A DNA stretch of 64,000 nt from Desulfuromonadaceae bacterium. Its GTDB lineage: Bacteria; Desulfobacterota; Desulfuromonadia; Geobacterales; Pseudopelobacteraceae. How positions within the stretch are numbered: position 1 is the first letter of the stretch; every line of letters starts with the position of its first letter. This document shows positions 44,265-53,023 of this stretch, piece by piece. A program made the position numbers and the translations under genes. The notes below the pieces were generated by a model. That model saw only the letters and a list, made by a program, of their open reading frames with translations. It was not told the DNA's origin and did not search any database. Where the stretch lies: positions 105,666-169,665 of the forward strand of contig JAQUHA010000002.1 of assembly GCA_028683855.1 (NCBI GenBank), read 5' to 3'.

Positions 44265-45209
44265 ATGGATTTAAGTGTGGTTGTACCGGTATATAACGAA
44301 CAGGAGAATGTGGAGGCTGTTTATACGGCTATACATTCAGCGGTTGCAGCTATGGGCTGTTCGTTTGAAATTATTATGGTGGATGACGGCTCTTCAGATG
44401 CTTCATACAGCATTCTGTCTGAGCTGGCATCCAGAGATTCATCGCTTAAGGTTATAAAATTCAGGAGAAATTTTGGACAGACTGCTGCTATGTCTGCCGG
44501 TTTTGATCATGCAATGGGTGATATCATTATTCCGATGGATGGCGATCTCCAAAACGATCCTGCCGATATAGTCCGGTTGGTTGACAAGATTCACGAAGGG
44601 TATGATGTAGTATCCGGTTGGCGACGTGACCGCAAGGATACTTTTATATCGCGTAAAATTCCATCCATGCTGGCAAATGCACTTATATCACGTCAGACCG
44701 GTGTTCATCTGCACGATTACGGATGCACACTAAAGGCATATCGTCGTGAGGTGCTGGATGGTATTAATCTGTACGGTGAAATGCACCGCTTTGTGCCGGC
44801 GTTGGCTTCACAGTTCGGAGCCCGGGTGACTGAGCTGCCTGTCAATCACTTCCCCCGTCTTCACGGTGTCAGTAAATATGGTATTTCGAGAACTCTGCGA
44901 GTTGTTCTTGATCTTATGACGGTAAAGTTTCTTATGGCTTATTCAACCAAGCCTATTCAGCTGTTCGGGAAGTGGGGGGTTTATACCATTTTAGCCGGTT
45001 TAGGCAGCGGGACGATGACTCTTTATATGAAGTTGTTTGAACATTTCAGTATGAATCGTAATCCACTCCTCATTCTTACGGCATTTTTACTGTTCATGGG
45101 AACTCAATTCATACTGCTCGGACTTCTTGGCGAGTTGAATGCGAGAACATATTTTGAGTCGCAGGGTAAACCAATTTACGTTGTTAAAAACAGGTTAAAC
45201 CTTGGTTGA
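44265..45209 (+). CDS. Family 2 glycosyltransferase, polyprenyl-phosphate type with two TM helices
   Basis: Start set at ATG 44265, with GGAG 5 bases before and just after the previous stop; longer in-frame starts lie inside the neighbour. The 314-residue product has SVVVPVYNEQENV, MVDDGSSDAS and MDGDLQNDP (the DxD), and two C-terminal transmembrane helices (about 230-260 and 265-290), the layout of ArnC/GtrB-type enzymes that move a sugar from a nucleotide donor onto undecaprenyl phosphate. Such a lipid donor is what the TMTC-like enzyme two genes upstream would need. The next gene overlaps the end by 8 bp. Confidence 0.88.
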   Translation: MDLSVVVPVYNEQENVEAVYTAIHSAVAAMGCSFEIIMVDDGSSDASYSILSELASRDSSLKVIKFRRNFGQTAAMSAGFDHAMGDIIIPMDGDLQNDPADIVRLVDKIHEGYDVVSGWRRDRKDTFISRKIPSMLANALISRQTGVHLHDYGCTLKAYRREVLDGINLYGEMHRFVPALASQFGARVTELPVNHFPRLHGVSKYGISRTLRVVLDLMTVKFLMAYSTKPIQLFGKWGVYTILAGLGSGTMTLYMKLFEHFSMNRNPLLILTAFLLFMGTQFILLGLLGELNARTYFESQGKPIYVVKNRLNLG

Positions 45210-46383
45210 AGAGTCACTTCGCCTTCTTATGATCGCCCCGACCCCTTATTTTGCCGACCGTGGTTGCCATGTAAGGATTTATGAGGAGGCTCGCGCATTG
45301 ACCAGGATGGGGCATGAAGTCTGTATTGTTACCTATCACCTTGGTCGGGATATGCCGGGGGTACGTGTTGTACGGACTCCTGCAGTACGGTGGTATAAAA
45401 AACTGGAGGCGGGTCCATCGTGGCATAAGCCATATCTTGATCTTCTTTTGCTTCTTAAATCTCTGGCTGAAGCGCGTTCATTCCGCCCACATCTGATTCA
45501 CGCCCATCTGCATGAAGGAACTCTTGTCGGTTCTGTTCTTAAACGCCTGCTTAATATACCTTTGCTTTTCGATTATCAGGGGAGTTTGACCGGCGAGTCT
45601 CTTAACCATGGTTTTTTTAGTGATAGATCTTTATTGATGAAACTCTTTAAATCTGTGGAACTATTTATAAATCATCAGGCAGATCATATAATCACAAGTT
45701 CAGACAAGGCTGCTATAGAGCTTGCAGATGATTGGAAAATTTCACCTTCGAGAATCTCCAATCTTATTGATGCTGTTGATACTGATGTTTTCTTCCCATA
45801 TCCAGCCAGTGAAGCTCGTCGCGAACTCTGTATTGATGAAGGTGTAAAACTTGTTGTTTATCTTGGGCTTTTTAACAGTTATCAGGGTGTTGATTTCCTG
45901 TTGGACACAATCGCCACAATAAGAGCAAAATCGCCTGATATTCACTTTCTTCTTATGGGTTTTCCTGAAGTGGAATATAAGAGCAAAGCCAAAGAGTTGG
46001 GGATTGATGATGTTATTACTTTTACCGGCAGGGTCAGTTATGAGCGAGCAGCATTTTTTCTAAGCGCAGGTGATTTAGCGGTATCCCCTAAATTATCTCT
46101 GACAGAGGCAAATGGTAAGCTGTTTAACTATATGGCGTGCGGTTTGCCAACGGTAGTTTTTGATAATCAGATAAATCGGGAAATCCTTGGCGATTACGGA
46201 ATATATGTAGAGCATGGAAACGCCGATCTGCTTGCAGAATCTATTATTTCAACTATCCATGACGAAGTGCTTTCAGGCACTATCTCAATAAAACTGAGGG
46301 AGAGAGCGGTTGAGGTTCATTCCTGGAAATCCAGATCCGAACAGCTGCATAATATTTATCGTAAAATACTGAATTCGAGATAG
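45202..46383 (+). CDS. GT4-family glycosyltransferase
   Basis: A 393-residue GT-B glycosyltransferase. It opens MIAPTPYFADRGCHVRIYEEARAL-like with the glycine-containing acceptor loop, and its C-terminal half holds VVYLGLFNSYQGVDFLL and the nucleotide-sugar site LTEANGKLFNYMACGLP, the GT4 E-x7-E-type region. The TTG start at 45202 overlaps the previous gene by 8 bp. It is the last gene of the glycan run, and no terminator was found, only a REP-like palindrome 60 bp on. Substrate unknown. Confidence 0.85.
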   Translation: MVEESLRLLMIAPTPYFADRGCHVRIYEEARALTRMGHEVCIVTYHLGRDMPGVRVVRTPAVRWYKKLEAGPSWHKPYLDLLLLLKSLAEARSFRPHLIHAHLHEGTLVGSVLKRLLNIPLLFDYQGSLTGESLNHGFFSDRSLLMKLFKSVELFINHQADHIITSSDKAAIELADDWKISPSRISNLIDAVDTDVFFPYPASEARRELCIDEGVKLVVYLGLFNSYQGVDFLLDTIATIRAKSPDIHFLLMGFPEVEYKSKAKELGIDDVITFTGRVSYERAAFFLSAGDLAVSPKLSLTEANGKLFNYMACGLPTVVFDNQINREILGDYGIYVEHGNADLLAESIISTIHDEVLSGTISIKLRERAVEVHSWKSRSEQLHNIYRKILNSR

Positions 46384-46440
46384 GTTTCTGAAAAATATCA
46401 CTCTTATTCTCTTCATGCATAAATGCTCAAATTGTCGCAT

Positions 46441-46464
46441 TGTAGGAGCGATCTCCAGATCGCT
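46441..46464. repeat. REP-like palindromic element
   Basis: TGTAGGAGCG leads into AGCGATCT (46447-46454) and its exact inverse AGATCGCT (46457-46464). The GTAGGAGCG head plus palindrome is the form of REP elements mobilised by RAYT transposases. Only this copy occurs in the window. Confidence 0.6.
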
Positions 46465-46518
46465 ATTTTCGCTTGGGTTAATGGATATAATATTGCTTTA
46501 TTATAATGGTTGCATACA

Positions 46519-47328
46519 ATGAGTAACCGGGCGATCCTCTGCCCACGATGCAGACGTCTTATAGGGAGTGAAGAGTCTGTCTGTTCGTGGTGCGGCAGTA
46601 AGAGATCTGCGCCGTGGTGGCAATTTATAAACTGGTCCAAAGGTTCGCTAGACGGGGATTGGATTATAAAAGCTCTGATTACTGTTAATGTGCTTTTTTA
46701 TGCACTCTCACTTCTGTTGAGTATGCGGACAGGGGAGGCGGGCAATTTTCTCTCTCCCGGTAACAGAAGTCTTATGCTTTTAGGGGCAACAGGAACTTAT
46801 CCTGTTGGTCATTTCGGCCGTTTCTGGACAGTTGTCAGCGCTAACTATCTTCATGGCGGGATAATACACCTTATATTTAACCTGATGGCGCTAAAGCAGA
46901 TTGCGCCGTTGGCTTCCAATGAGTATGGCACAAGCCGAATGTTCAGTATTTATACTTTTGGCGGTATTACTGGGTATGTGGTCTCTTATTTTGCAGGGGT
47001 ACCGTTTACTATTGGTGCGTCTGCGGCTGTCTGCGGTTTGATCGGCGCACTCCTCTATTATGGAAAAAGCAGAGGTGGGTCATACGGTGGTTCGGTATTT
47101 CGAGAAGTTAGCGGTTGGATTATGAGCCTTTTCATTTTTGGCTTTATTTTCCCAGGTATCAATAATTGGGGGCATGGTGGCGGCATACTGGGGGGGATTG
47201 TTGTCGCTGCTGTTCTTGGTTATAACGAGCGTCGCAGAGAAAATTATTATGATAAAGCGCTTGCTCTGTTTTCTGGTGCTGTAACAGTTGCAGTTCTGGT
47301 ATGGGCTGTTGCGAGAGCGTTTGTTTAG
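46519..47328 (+). CDS. Rhomboid-family intramembrane serine protease with N-terminal zinc ribbon
   Basis: Start set at ATG 46519; an in-frame TTG is 9 bases earlier and no clear RBS is visible. The 269-residue protein starts with a zinc ribbon (CPRC about 8-11, CSWC about 23-26), then six or more transmembrane helices. The catalytic dyad is readable: Ser168 in GASAAVCG and His219 in NWGHGGG, and LHGGIIHLIFNL gives the conserved HxxxN helix. It should cleave membrane proteins within or next to the membrane. It starts a run that continues into the pqi genes after about 70 bp, so shared control of envelope maintenance is possible. Confidence 0.88.
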   Translation: MSNRAILCPRCRRLIGSEESVCSWCGSKRSAPWWQFINWSKGSLDGDWIIKALITVNVLFYALSLLLSMRTGEAGNFLSPGNRSLMLLGATGTYPVGHFGRFWTVVSANYLHGGIIHLIFNLMALKQIAPLASNEYGTSRMFSIYTFGGITGYVVSYFAGVPFTIGASAAVCGLIGALLYYGKSRGGSYGGSVFREVSGWIMSLFIFGFIFPGINNWGHGGGILGGIVVAAVLGYNERRRENYYDKALALFSGAVTVAVLVWAVARAFV

Positions 47329-47400
47329 TAGTAAAAAGTTGTACGGTTGCTTAACTCCTTTTTCTCTAAGTGGCTGATTGTTGAGGGAGTATTTCATTGT

Positions 47401-48027
47401 ATGAATAGAGATACAGCGCAACTTATTGTCTGCCATGACTGCGATCTGCTGCAGAGAGAAATTGCGCTTAAAAAAGGGTGTTCAGCCAGTTGCAGCAGGT
47501 GTGGTGCGCTTTTGTACAGAAACGCAACAGACAGTATAAATCGGACTCTGGCGTGGACGGCGGCTGCCTTTATTGTTTTTATTATCGCTAATATTTTCCC
47601 TATTTTTGCAATTGAACTGCAGGGTGATCGTTCTGTACTAAACCTCATAGAGGCGGTCTCCTCAATCTGGACTCAGAAGATGCAGCTCATGTCACTGGTT
47701 GTTTTTGTGACTACTATTCTTATACCAACAGTTGAGATGCTTTCGATGATATATCTTTTGTCATCGCTCAAAATGCTTCGTATACCGTTCGGGCATATTA
47801 TGATTATGAAAATGATCAGAGTAGTAAGCCCCTGGGGTATGATTGAAATTCTGATGCTTGGAATGCTGGTTTCGTTGGTAAAACTTACCAGTTCTTTCAA
47901 GGTAATACTTGGGCTTGCCCTCTGGTCCTTTGGGCTATTGACGTTTTTGTTGGCTGCTGCTGCTGCATCATTCAGTGCGAGACATATATGGAATCTTATT
48001 GACAAAATAGGGGGCATGAAGTCCTGA
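47401..48027 (+). CDS. pqiA: PqiA-like membrane protein, first half-unit
   Basis: Start set at ATG 47401 with GAGGGAG about 10 bases before it, not at the upstream frame opening. The 208-residue protein has a zinc-finger-like pair (CHDC about 11-14, CSRC about 31-34) and four transmembrane helices, which is one half of the two-domain PqiA known from E. coli. ANIFPIFAIELQG is typical of the family. PqiA is the inner-membrane partner of the PqiB tunnel in lipid traffic between membranes. Its stop overlaps the start of the second half-unit (TGATG). Confidence 0.85.
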   Translation: MNRDTAQLIVCHDCDLLQREIALKKGCSASCSRCGALLYRNATDSINRTLAWTAAAFIVFIIANIFPIFAIELQGDRSVLNLIEAVSSIWTQKMQLMSLVVFVTTILIPTVEMLSMIYLLSSLKMLRIPFGHIMIMKMIRVVSPWGMIEILMLGMLVSLVKLTSSFKVILGLALWSFGLLTFLLAAAAASFSARHIWNLIDKIGGMKS

Positions 48028-48677
48028 TGCCTACTTTCAGCACAAACGCAGCCAATCAGGGTTTCTGCTCATGTCATGTATGCAGTCTTGTATCAAGAGT
48101 GGATCAGATGTCAGACAGCCGTCGTTGTCCCCGCTGTCGTGCGCTTTTGCGTTTCCGAAAGCCCGCTTCCGTGTCTCGTTGCTGGTCTCTGCTGATTGCT
48201 GCCTATATTCTTTATATTCCGGCAAACCTGCTAACTATGATGGAAACCGGCTCTCTGCTGAATTACCGCAAGGATACCATTCTGAGCGGTGTCGTCCATC
48301 TGTGGGAAACCGGCTCCTGGGGGATATCTACTATTGTTTTTATAGCAAGCGTAATGATTCCGCTTCTCAAGCTGATTTCCCTAAGTCTGCTGCTTGTCTC
48401 GGTTCAGCGTGGCTCAAAGCTGCATCCGCGATTGCGAACCTCTCTGTACAGGTCTGTAGAGCTTGTAGGGAGGTGGTCAATGCTGGATATTTATGTTGTG
48501 ACACTTTTGGCTGCGTTGGTACAGATGGGGACAATGGCAACTGTAAAAGCCGGGCCTGCGGCGTTGGCATTTGGTGCGGTTGTTATATTGACTATGTTTG
48601 CATCAATGCAGTTTGAACCACGCTTGATTTGGGATCCATTAGAGAAAAGAGAACCTGATGATGACGATACAGAATAA
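48027..48677 (+). CDS. pqiA: PqiA-like membrane protein, second half-unit
   Basis: A 216-residue protein with two zinc-finger pairs (CHVC and CPRC, within the first 37 residues) and four transmembrane helices, ending in an acidic tail EPDDDDTE. IPANLLTMMETG is the PqiA signature. E. coli has both halves fused in one protein; here they are two genes overlapping by one base, so they should be made in equal amounts and pair in the membrane. The next gene, pqiB, starts 20 bp before the end of this one. Confidence 0.87.
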   Translation: MPTFSTNAANQGFCSCHVCSLVSRVDQMSDSRRCPRCRALLRFRKPASVSRCWSLLIAAYILYIPANLLTMMETGSLLNYRKDTILSGVVHLWETGSWGISTIVFIASVMIPLLKLISLSLLLVSVQRGSKLHPRLRTSLYRSVELVGRWSMLDIYVVTLLAALVQMGTMATVKAGPAALAFGAVVILTMFASMQFEPRLIWDPLEKREPDDDDTE

Positions 48678-50331
48678 AACAGATAGTTCGAAGATTCCTG
48701 ACGCTGTTAGTGAACCGCGTCGTCGTTTCTCTATTCAGCTGGTCTGGATAATCCCCATTATTGCTGCGCTGATCGCTTTGTCGCTTGCAGTCACTTCGTA
48801 TATTGATCGCGGAGAAACAATCACTATTACATTCAAGAGTGGTGACGGACTGGAGGTCGGCAAAACCAAGCTGAAATATAAGGATGTTGATATAGGTGAG
48901 GTTAAGGGGCTTGCCATTGCAAAAGATCGCTCACATATTATAGTTACAGCTGAACTGTCCAAAGATGCTAAAGCCCTTCTGGTAAAAGATACCCGCTTCT
49001 GGGTCGTTCGTGCTCGTATAACCGGTGGGAATGTCTCTGGGTTAAGCACTCTTATTGCCGGATCATATATCGGCGTTGATGCCGGAGTTTCTACAGAGCG
49101 TATGAATGAATTTGCCGGATTGGAAACTCCGCCAGCAATATCTCAGGATATTCCTGGTCGACAATTTGTTATGCATACCGATGACGTTGGTTCTCTTGAT
49201 ACTTCATCTCCTGTTTTTTACCATCGTATTCAGGTTGGACAGGTGGTTTCTACCGAGTTGGATCATGATGGTAAAGGGGTTACGGTAACGGCTTTCATAA
49301 GGTCGCCATTTGACAAGTATGTTAAACCGAACTCAATATTCTGGCACGCAAGTGGTGTTGATCTGACGCTAAATGCAAGCGGCGTAAAGATAAATACTGA
49401 GTCTATTGTGTCAATACTTCTAGGAGGGATATCCTTTCAGACTTTAGAGGATAATCTGGATGACCCACCGGCTCCGTCAAATTCTGTTTTCACCCTTTTC
49501 CCAGGCAAGGATGAGGCTTTTAAGCATTCCGAAGTTGTTGAAACATATCTGATTGTCTTCAAAGAGTCTGTGCGTGGACTGACAGTTGGAGCTACTGTTG
49601 AACTGCGTGGAGTTCCAGTGGGGGAGGTTACAAGAATAAATATAGCTTTGGATTCAAGGAAGTCCGATTTTTATATTCCGGTAGAGATTCAGCTCTATCC
49701 GGAACGTCTACATGATCATAATCTGAAAGCCTTGAAAAAATATAAACAGATGGATACCCGTAGACTTCTCGATTCGCTTGTTGCCCATGGGTTGCGTGCC
49801 GAGGTAAAAAGCGGTAATTTGTTAACAGGACAGATGGTTGTTGCTCTTGACATATTCCCAAAAGCATCTGCTGCCAAAATTGACTGGAGTGCTACTCCTC
49901 CGGTATTTCCGACTGTTTCAGGTTCAATGGAGCAGCTGCAGAAGAAGCTTATAAGTATAGTAGAAAAAATCGAGAGAATGCCCATTGAGGAAATTGCAGT
50001 TGATGCAAGAAAGTCACTTAACTCTCTTGACGCAACTCTTAAAAGTGCCGATAAACTCTTAAAAAATGTCGATGCCGCAATAGTTCCTGAAGCTCGTTCA
50101 GTACTTGTTGAAGCTAAACAGTCACTTGAAGAGATGCGAAAAACTCTGCTGGAGGCTCAAAAGACTATTGGTGGCGCCGGTAAGCTGCTTGCAACGGATG
50201 CACCTCTGCAGATTGATATACGTGAATCTTTGCGAGAAGTATCCCGTGCTGCTCATTCGCTGCGAATATTGGGTGAGTATCTGGAACAGCACCCTGAAGC
50301 CTTGATTCGCGGAAAGCAGGAGGATAATTAA
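48658..50331 (+). CDS. pqiB: PqiB-like MCE-domain protein
   Basis: A 557-residue protein with one N-terminal transmembrane helix (about 24-44) and three MCE domains, each with its GLxVG signature: GDGLEVGKTKLKYKDVDIG (about 56), SPVFYHRIQVGQVVS (about 180) and VRGLTVGATVELRGVPVG (about 308). The C-terminal 120 residues are helical and coiled (SLNSLDATLKSADKLLKNV), the needle part of PqiB/YebT proteins that spans the periplasm. It forms a hexameric tunnel for lipids between inner and outer membrane. The operon context with pqiA and pqiC fully supports the call. Confidence 0.93.
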   Translation: MMTIQNKTDSSKIPDAVSEPRRRFSIQLVWIIPIIAALIALSLAVTSYIDRGETITITFKSGDGLEVGKTKLKYKDVDIGEVKGLAIAKDRSHIIVTAELSKDAKALLVKDTRFWVVRARITGGNVSGLSTLIAGSYIGVDAGVSTERMNEFAGLETPPAISQDIPGRQFVMHTDDVGSLDTSSPVFYHRIQVGQVVSTELDHDGKGVTVTAFIRSPFDKYVKPNSIFWHASGVDLTLNASGVKINTESIVSILLGGISFQTLEDNLDDPPAPSNSVFTLFPGKDEAFKHSEVVETYLIVFKESVRGLTVGATVELRGVPVGEVTRINIALDSRKSDFYIPVEIQLYPERLHDHNLKALKKYKQMDTRRLLDSLVAHGLRAEVKSGNLLTGQMVVALDIFPKASAAKIDWSATPPVFPTVSGSMEQLQKKLISIVEKIERMPIEEIAVDARKSLNSLDATLKSADKLLKNVDAAIVPEARSVLVEAKQSLEEMRKTLLEAQKTIGGAGKLLATDAPLQIDIRESLREVSRAAHSLRILGEYLEQHPEALIRGKQEDN

Positions 50332-50334
50332 AAA

Positions 50335-50934
50335 ATGCGTAAGCTCTGTTTCTGCATATCAACTCTTTTTATAGCAACTGTTTTGTCTTCATGCAGTCGC
50401 TCTCCTAGAGTTACTTTTTATACTCTGAATTCAGAGGTAAAAAGTGAGGCGGTTTTAGCTGCACCTCATAACGGCTCTCTCCTCATAGAGAGTGTTACAC
50501 TCCCTGATATTGTTGACCGTCCACAGCTTGTGGTACGCACAAACGCAAACCGTGTTGAAATACTGGAAACACATCGCTGGGCGGAGTCTCTTAAAAGTGG
50601 AATTCCACGACTTATTGCCGACGATCTTGAGGGGATGCTTGGGACAGTCAAGATTTTATCTTCTTTCCAGCATTCAGTTGGTAACCCTGAATATAGAGTG
50701 CTGATAGATTTTGTTCGTTTTGAGGCAACTCCTGGCGATTCTGTTAACATAGAGGCTGAGTGGTCTCTCGGCAGAGTTTTGGATGGAACTCCGATAACCG
50801 GGCATTTTCATCAACGTGAACAGGTCAATAGCGTTGGTTATGAGTCAATCGTTGCGGCTTACAGCAGGGTCTTAAATGCATTGAGCGAAGATATCGCAAA
50901 ATCGTTTCGCTCCGAATTTGCAGTTAAGCAGTGA
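50335..50934 (+). CDS. pqiC: PqiC-like outer-membrane lipoprotein
   Basis: A 199-residue lipoprotein with signal MRKLCFCISTLFIATVLSSC and lipobox LSSC. The mature part, from VTFYTLNSE on, matches the PqiC/ABC-transport auxiliary lipoprotein family (LLIESVTLPDIVDRPQLVVRT, with the conserved DRPQ). PqiC docks the PqiB needle at the outer membrane. It begins 3 bp after the pqiB stop and is the last gene of that operon. Confidence 0.9.
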   Translation: MRKLCFCISTLFIATVLSSCSRSPRVTFYTLNSEVKSEAVLAAPHNGSLLIESVTLPDIVDRPQLVVRTNANRVEILETHRWAESLKSGIPRLIADDLEGMLGTVKILSSFQHSVGNPEYRVLIDFVRFEATPGDSVNIEAEWSLGRVLDGTPITGHFHQREQVNSVGYESIVAAYSRVLNALSEDIAKSFRSEFAVKQ

Positions 50935-50975
50935 CTGCATAATCAGTCCTGTCTGTTTAATAACTGATACTGAGA

Positions 50976-51215
50976 GTGCAATGGTACGTTTATATAATTC
51001 TCTGCTCGGATAATTCACTTTATACCGGTATTACAACTGATGTTGAAAGAAGATTTTGTCAGCACGCTTCAGGTAGCGGCGCAAAATATTTCAGAGCCAG
51101 AAAACCGGTAAAAATAGTCTATCTTGAAGGTGATCACTCGCGCTGTTCTGCTGCTTCCAGAGAGTACGAGATCAAAAAAATGAAGCTTACTGCCAAAAAA
51201 CTTCTCTTTGCATAA
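50976..51215 (+). CDS. GIY-YIG nuclease superfamily small protein
   Basis: A 79-residue protein that is a single GIY-YIG domain of the YhbQ/UPF0213 type. VYIILCSDNSLYTGITTDVERR gives the GIY-YIG core (here VYI and YTG), with the catalytic Arg in ERR and a Glu in YEIKKMKL. GTG start at 50976, weak RBS. Members are thought to act on DNA, but most have no settled role. It stands alone after the pqi operon. Confidence 0.85.
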   Translation: MQWYVYIILCSDNSLYTGITTDVERRFCQHASGSGAKYFRARKPVKIVYLEGDHSRCSAASREYEIKKMKLTAKKLLFA

Positions 51216-51293
51216 ACCCTTCTATATTATCTATCCATATAAAATGTATACGCTAAATTTAAAAGATATCGTATTTGTATGCGAAAAATAAAC

Positions 51294-51322
51294 TTGACAA
51301 CTTGAATTTAGAAACGTACATT
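51294..51322 (+). promoter_or_regulatory. Sigma-70 promoter of the PEP-synthase/PPDK regulator
   Basis: A perfect TTGACA (51294-51299), a 17-bp spacer and TACATT (51317-51322), 57 bp before the ATG. Confidence 0.7.
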
Positions 51323-51378
51323 CTCATTAGAAATATGGTCTTAGTTTCTCATTAATAATCAAGGTCTACTTAAACGAC

Positions 51379-52194
51379 ATGAAAACCATTTACGTACTTT
51401 CTGACTCAACCGGTGAGACTGCGGAGCGTGTTATACGAGCTGCGCTTTCCCAGTTCTATGATGATGATGTGCGTGTGCATCATCTTTTTAAGGTCGCTAC
51501 CCAGGCTGACGTTCAACAGGCTTTATCAGTTGCGGTTATGACACCTGGCCTTCTTGTTTACACTCTGGTTGATCCTCATTTGTCTGAGATTGTAGAGCGC
51601 GTAGCAGAGGAGTGCGGATTGATGACAGTCGATCTTCTCAGCCCTCTGATATATAGCCTATCACGCTATCTTGGTGCCTCCTCAAGAGAAAAACCCGGAT
51701 TGCTTCATAGGATAGATACTGAATACTACCGTCGTGTAGAAGCGGTAAATTTTACGGTTAAACACGATGATGGTCAGGAAACCAGATATCTGCACAAGGC
51801 GGATCTTGTTCTTGTCGGTGTTTCCAGGTCTTCAAAAACCCCTCTTTCCATGTACCTTGCACATAAGGGTTTTAAGGTGGCAAATGTTCCGCTTGTTTTT
51901 GGTATTGCCCCTCCGGAAGAGCTGTTTGAAATAGATCAGAAAAAAATTGTGGGGCTTTTGATCGACCCGAAACGCCTCGTCGAAATCCGTACTTCACGTT
52001 TGATCAATATGCGTCAGAGCCCACGTGGCAGTTATAACGATTATCAGAACGTAGAGGAGGAGATATCGGCTTGTCGTCAGTTGTATAGAAAGCATCCTGA
52101 CTGGTACATTCTCAATATTACAAATAAATCAGTCGAGGAAGCGGCGTCTGAAATTATGAGGCGCATGGAAATAGGAGTCGGAGTTGAATATTAA
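51379..52194 (+). CDS. ppsR: Pyruvate,water dikinase / PPDK regulatory protein (bifunctional kinase-phosphorylase)
   Basis: A 271-residue DUF299-family protein of standard length. It starts MKTIYVLSDSTGETAERV, has the P-loop-like GVSRSSKTPLSMYLA (about 147-161) and the later LLIDPKRLVEIR and RLINMRQSPRGSY segments. It uses ADP to phosphorylate, and phosphate to dephosphorylate, a Thr on phosphoenolpyruvate synthase or pyruvate phosphate dikinase, turning gluconeogenic flux off and on. The target enzyme is not in the window, so which dikinase it controls is open. A good promoter stands before it. Confidence 0.92.
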   Translation: MKTIYVLSDSTGETAERVIRAALSQFYDDDVRVHHLFKVATQADVQQALSVAVMTPGLLVYTLVDPHLSEIVERVAEECGLMTVDLLSPLIYSLSRYLGASSREKPGLLHRIDTEYYRRVEAVNFTVKHDDGQETRYLHKADLVLVGVSRSSKTPLSMYLAHKGFKVANVPLVFGIAPPEELFEIDQKKIVGLLIDPKRLVEIRTSRLINMRQSPRGSYNDYQNVEEEISACRQLYRKHPDWYILNITNKSVEEAASEIMRRMEIGVGVEY

Positions 52195-52224
52195 AAACCA
52201 TAAAACCATGAAAAGGAGATTGTG

Positions 52225-52896
52225 ATGAAAATTCTGATTGTAGAAGATGAAAAAAAGGTAGCCAGTTTTATTAAACGTGGACTTGAGGATGACAGTTACG
52301 ATGTCACTCTCAGTTATGATGGCGCAGACGGTCTTAAGAAAGCAAGCAGCGGGGAGTTTGATCTGGTTATCCTCGATGTCATGCTCCCCAAGAAAGATGG
52401 GATGGGAGTCTTGAAGGAGCTGCGTGAGGCAGGCATCCTTGTTCCGGTTCTTATGCTGACTGCAAAAACCGAAACAGACGATATTGTTGCGGGACTTGAT
52501 TCCGGTGCCGATGATTATCTGGCAAAACCTTTTGCCTTTGCAGAGTTGCAGGCAAGAGTAAGAGCTCTGCTCAGACGTAGTGCTCAGGATCGTGGTGCGG
52601 AGATCCGTTTTGCCGATATGCGCCTCGACCCGGTTAACCACAAGGTGTGGAGAGGTCAGACTGAGATTGTTCTGACTGCAAAGGAGTACAGTCTGCTTTC
52701 ATATCTTGTTCGCAACGCCGGAACTGTACTGTCCCGTGCTAACATAGCTGATAACTGCTGGGAATATCCGTTTGAAACTTTCACCAATATTATTGATGTC
52801 TACATCAACTATCTCCGTAAGAAGGTGGATGGTAAATTCCCGGTAAAACTTATCCACACCGTTCGTGGACAGGGGTATATTCTTAAAGAAGATTAG
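52225..52896 (+). CDS. OmpR/PhoB-family response regulator (orphan)
   Basis: Start set at ATG 52225, 7 bases after AAGGAG; a GTG directly before it is in frame. The 223-residue protein has a receiver (VEDEKKV, Asp in LVILDVMLPKKDG, Thr in MLTAKTE, Lys in AKPF) and a winged-helix DNA-binding domain (VLTAKEYSLLSYLVRN and YINYLRKKVD, HTVRGQGYIL), very like CusR/PhoB-type regulators. No histidine kinase follows; the next gene is a periplasmic protease. It may control degP, as envelope-stress regulators do elsewhere, but the kinase must be unlinked. Confidence 0.92.
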   Translation: MKILIVEDEKKVASFIKRGLEDDSYDVTLSYDGADGLKKASSGEFDLVILDVMLPKKDGMGVLKELREAGILVPVLMLTAKTETDDIVAGLDSGADDYLAKPFAFAELQARVRALLRRSAQDRGAEIRFADMRLDPVNHKVWRGQTEIVLTAKEYSLLSYLVRNAGTVLSRANIADNCWEYPFETFTNIIDVYINYLRKKVDGKFPVKLIHTVRGQGYILKED

Positions 52897-52946
52897 AGGG
52901 GTTGATTTTTTCGTATTGATTGATTATTTTCTGTTTTATGAATTAT

Positions 52947-52981
52947 CGAGGGTGGTGTCGTTTTTAACGATCCCACCCTCG
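52947..52981 (+). terminator. Hairpin between the regulator and degP
   Basis: CGAGGGTGG (52947-52955) pairs with CCACCCTCG (52973-52981), and an inner TCGTT/AACGA stem extends it. No T-run follows, so it could be a weak terminator, a processing site or a structured degP leader. Confidence 0.6.
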
Positions 52982-53023
52982 CTTCATTCAAGCAATCTTA
53001 CGGGAAAGAAGGGGGAAATTAGT

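Noticed and set aside
52129..52641. Minus-strand 170-codon frame across the PEP-synthase regulator and the OmpR-type regulator
   Set aside because: Both plus-strand genes are clear family members, and the antisense protein has no family features.
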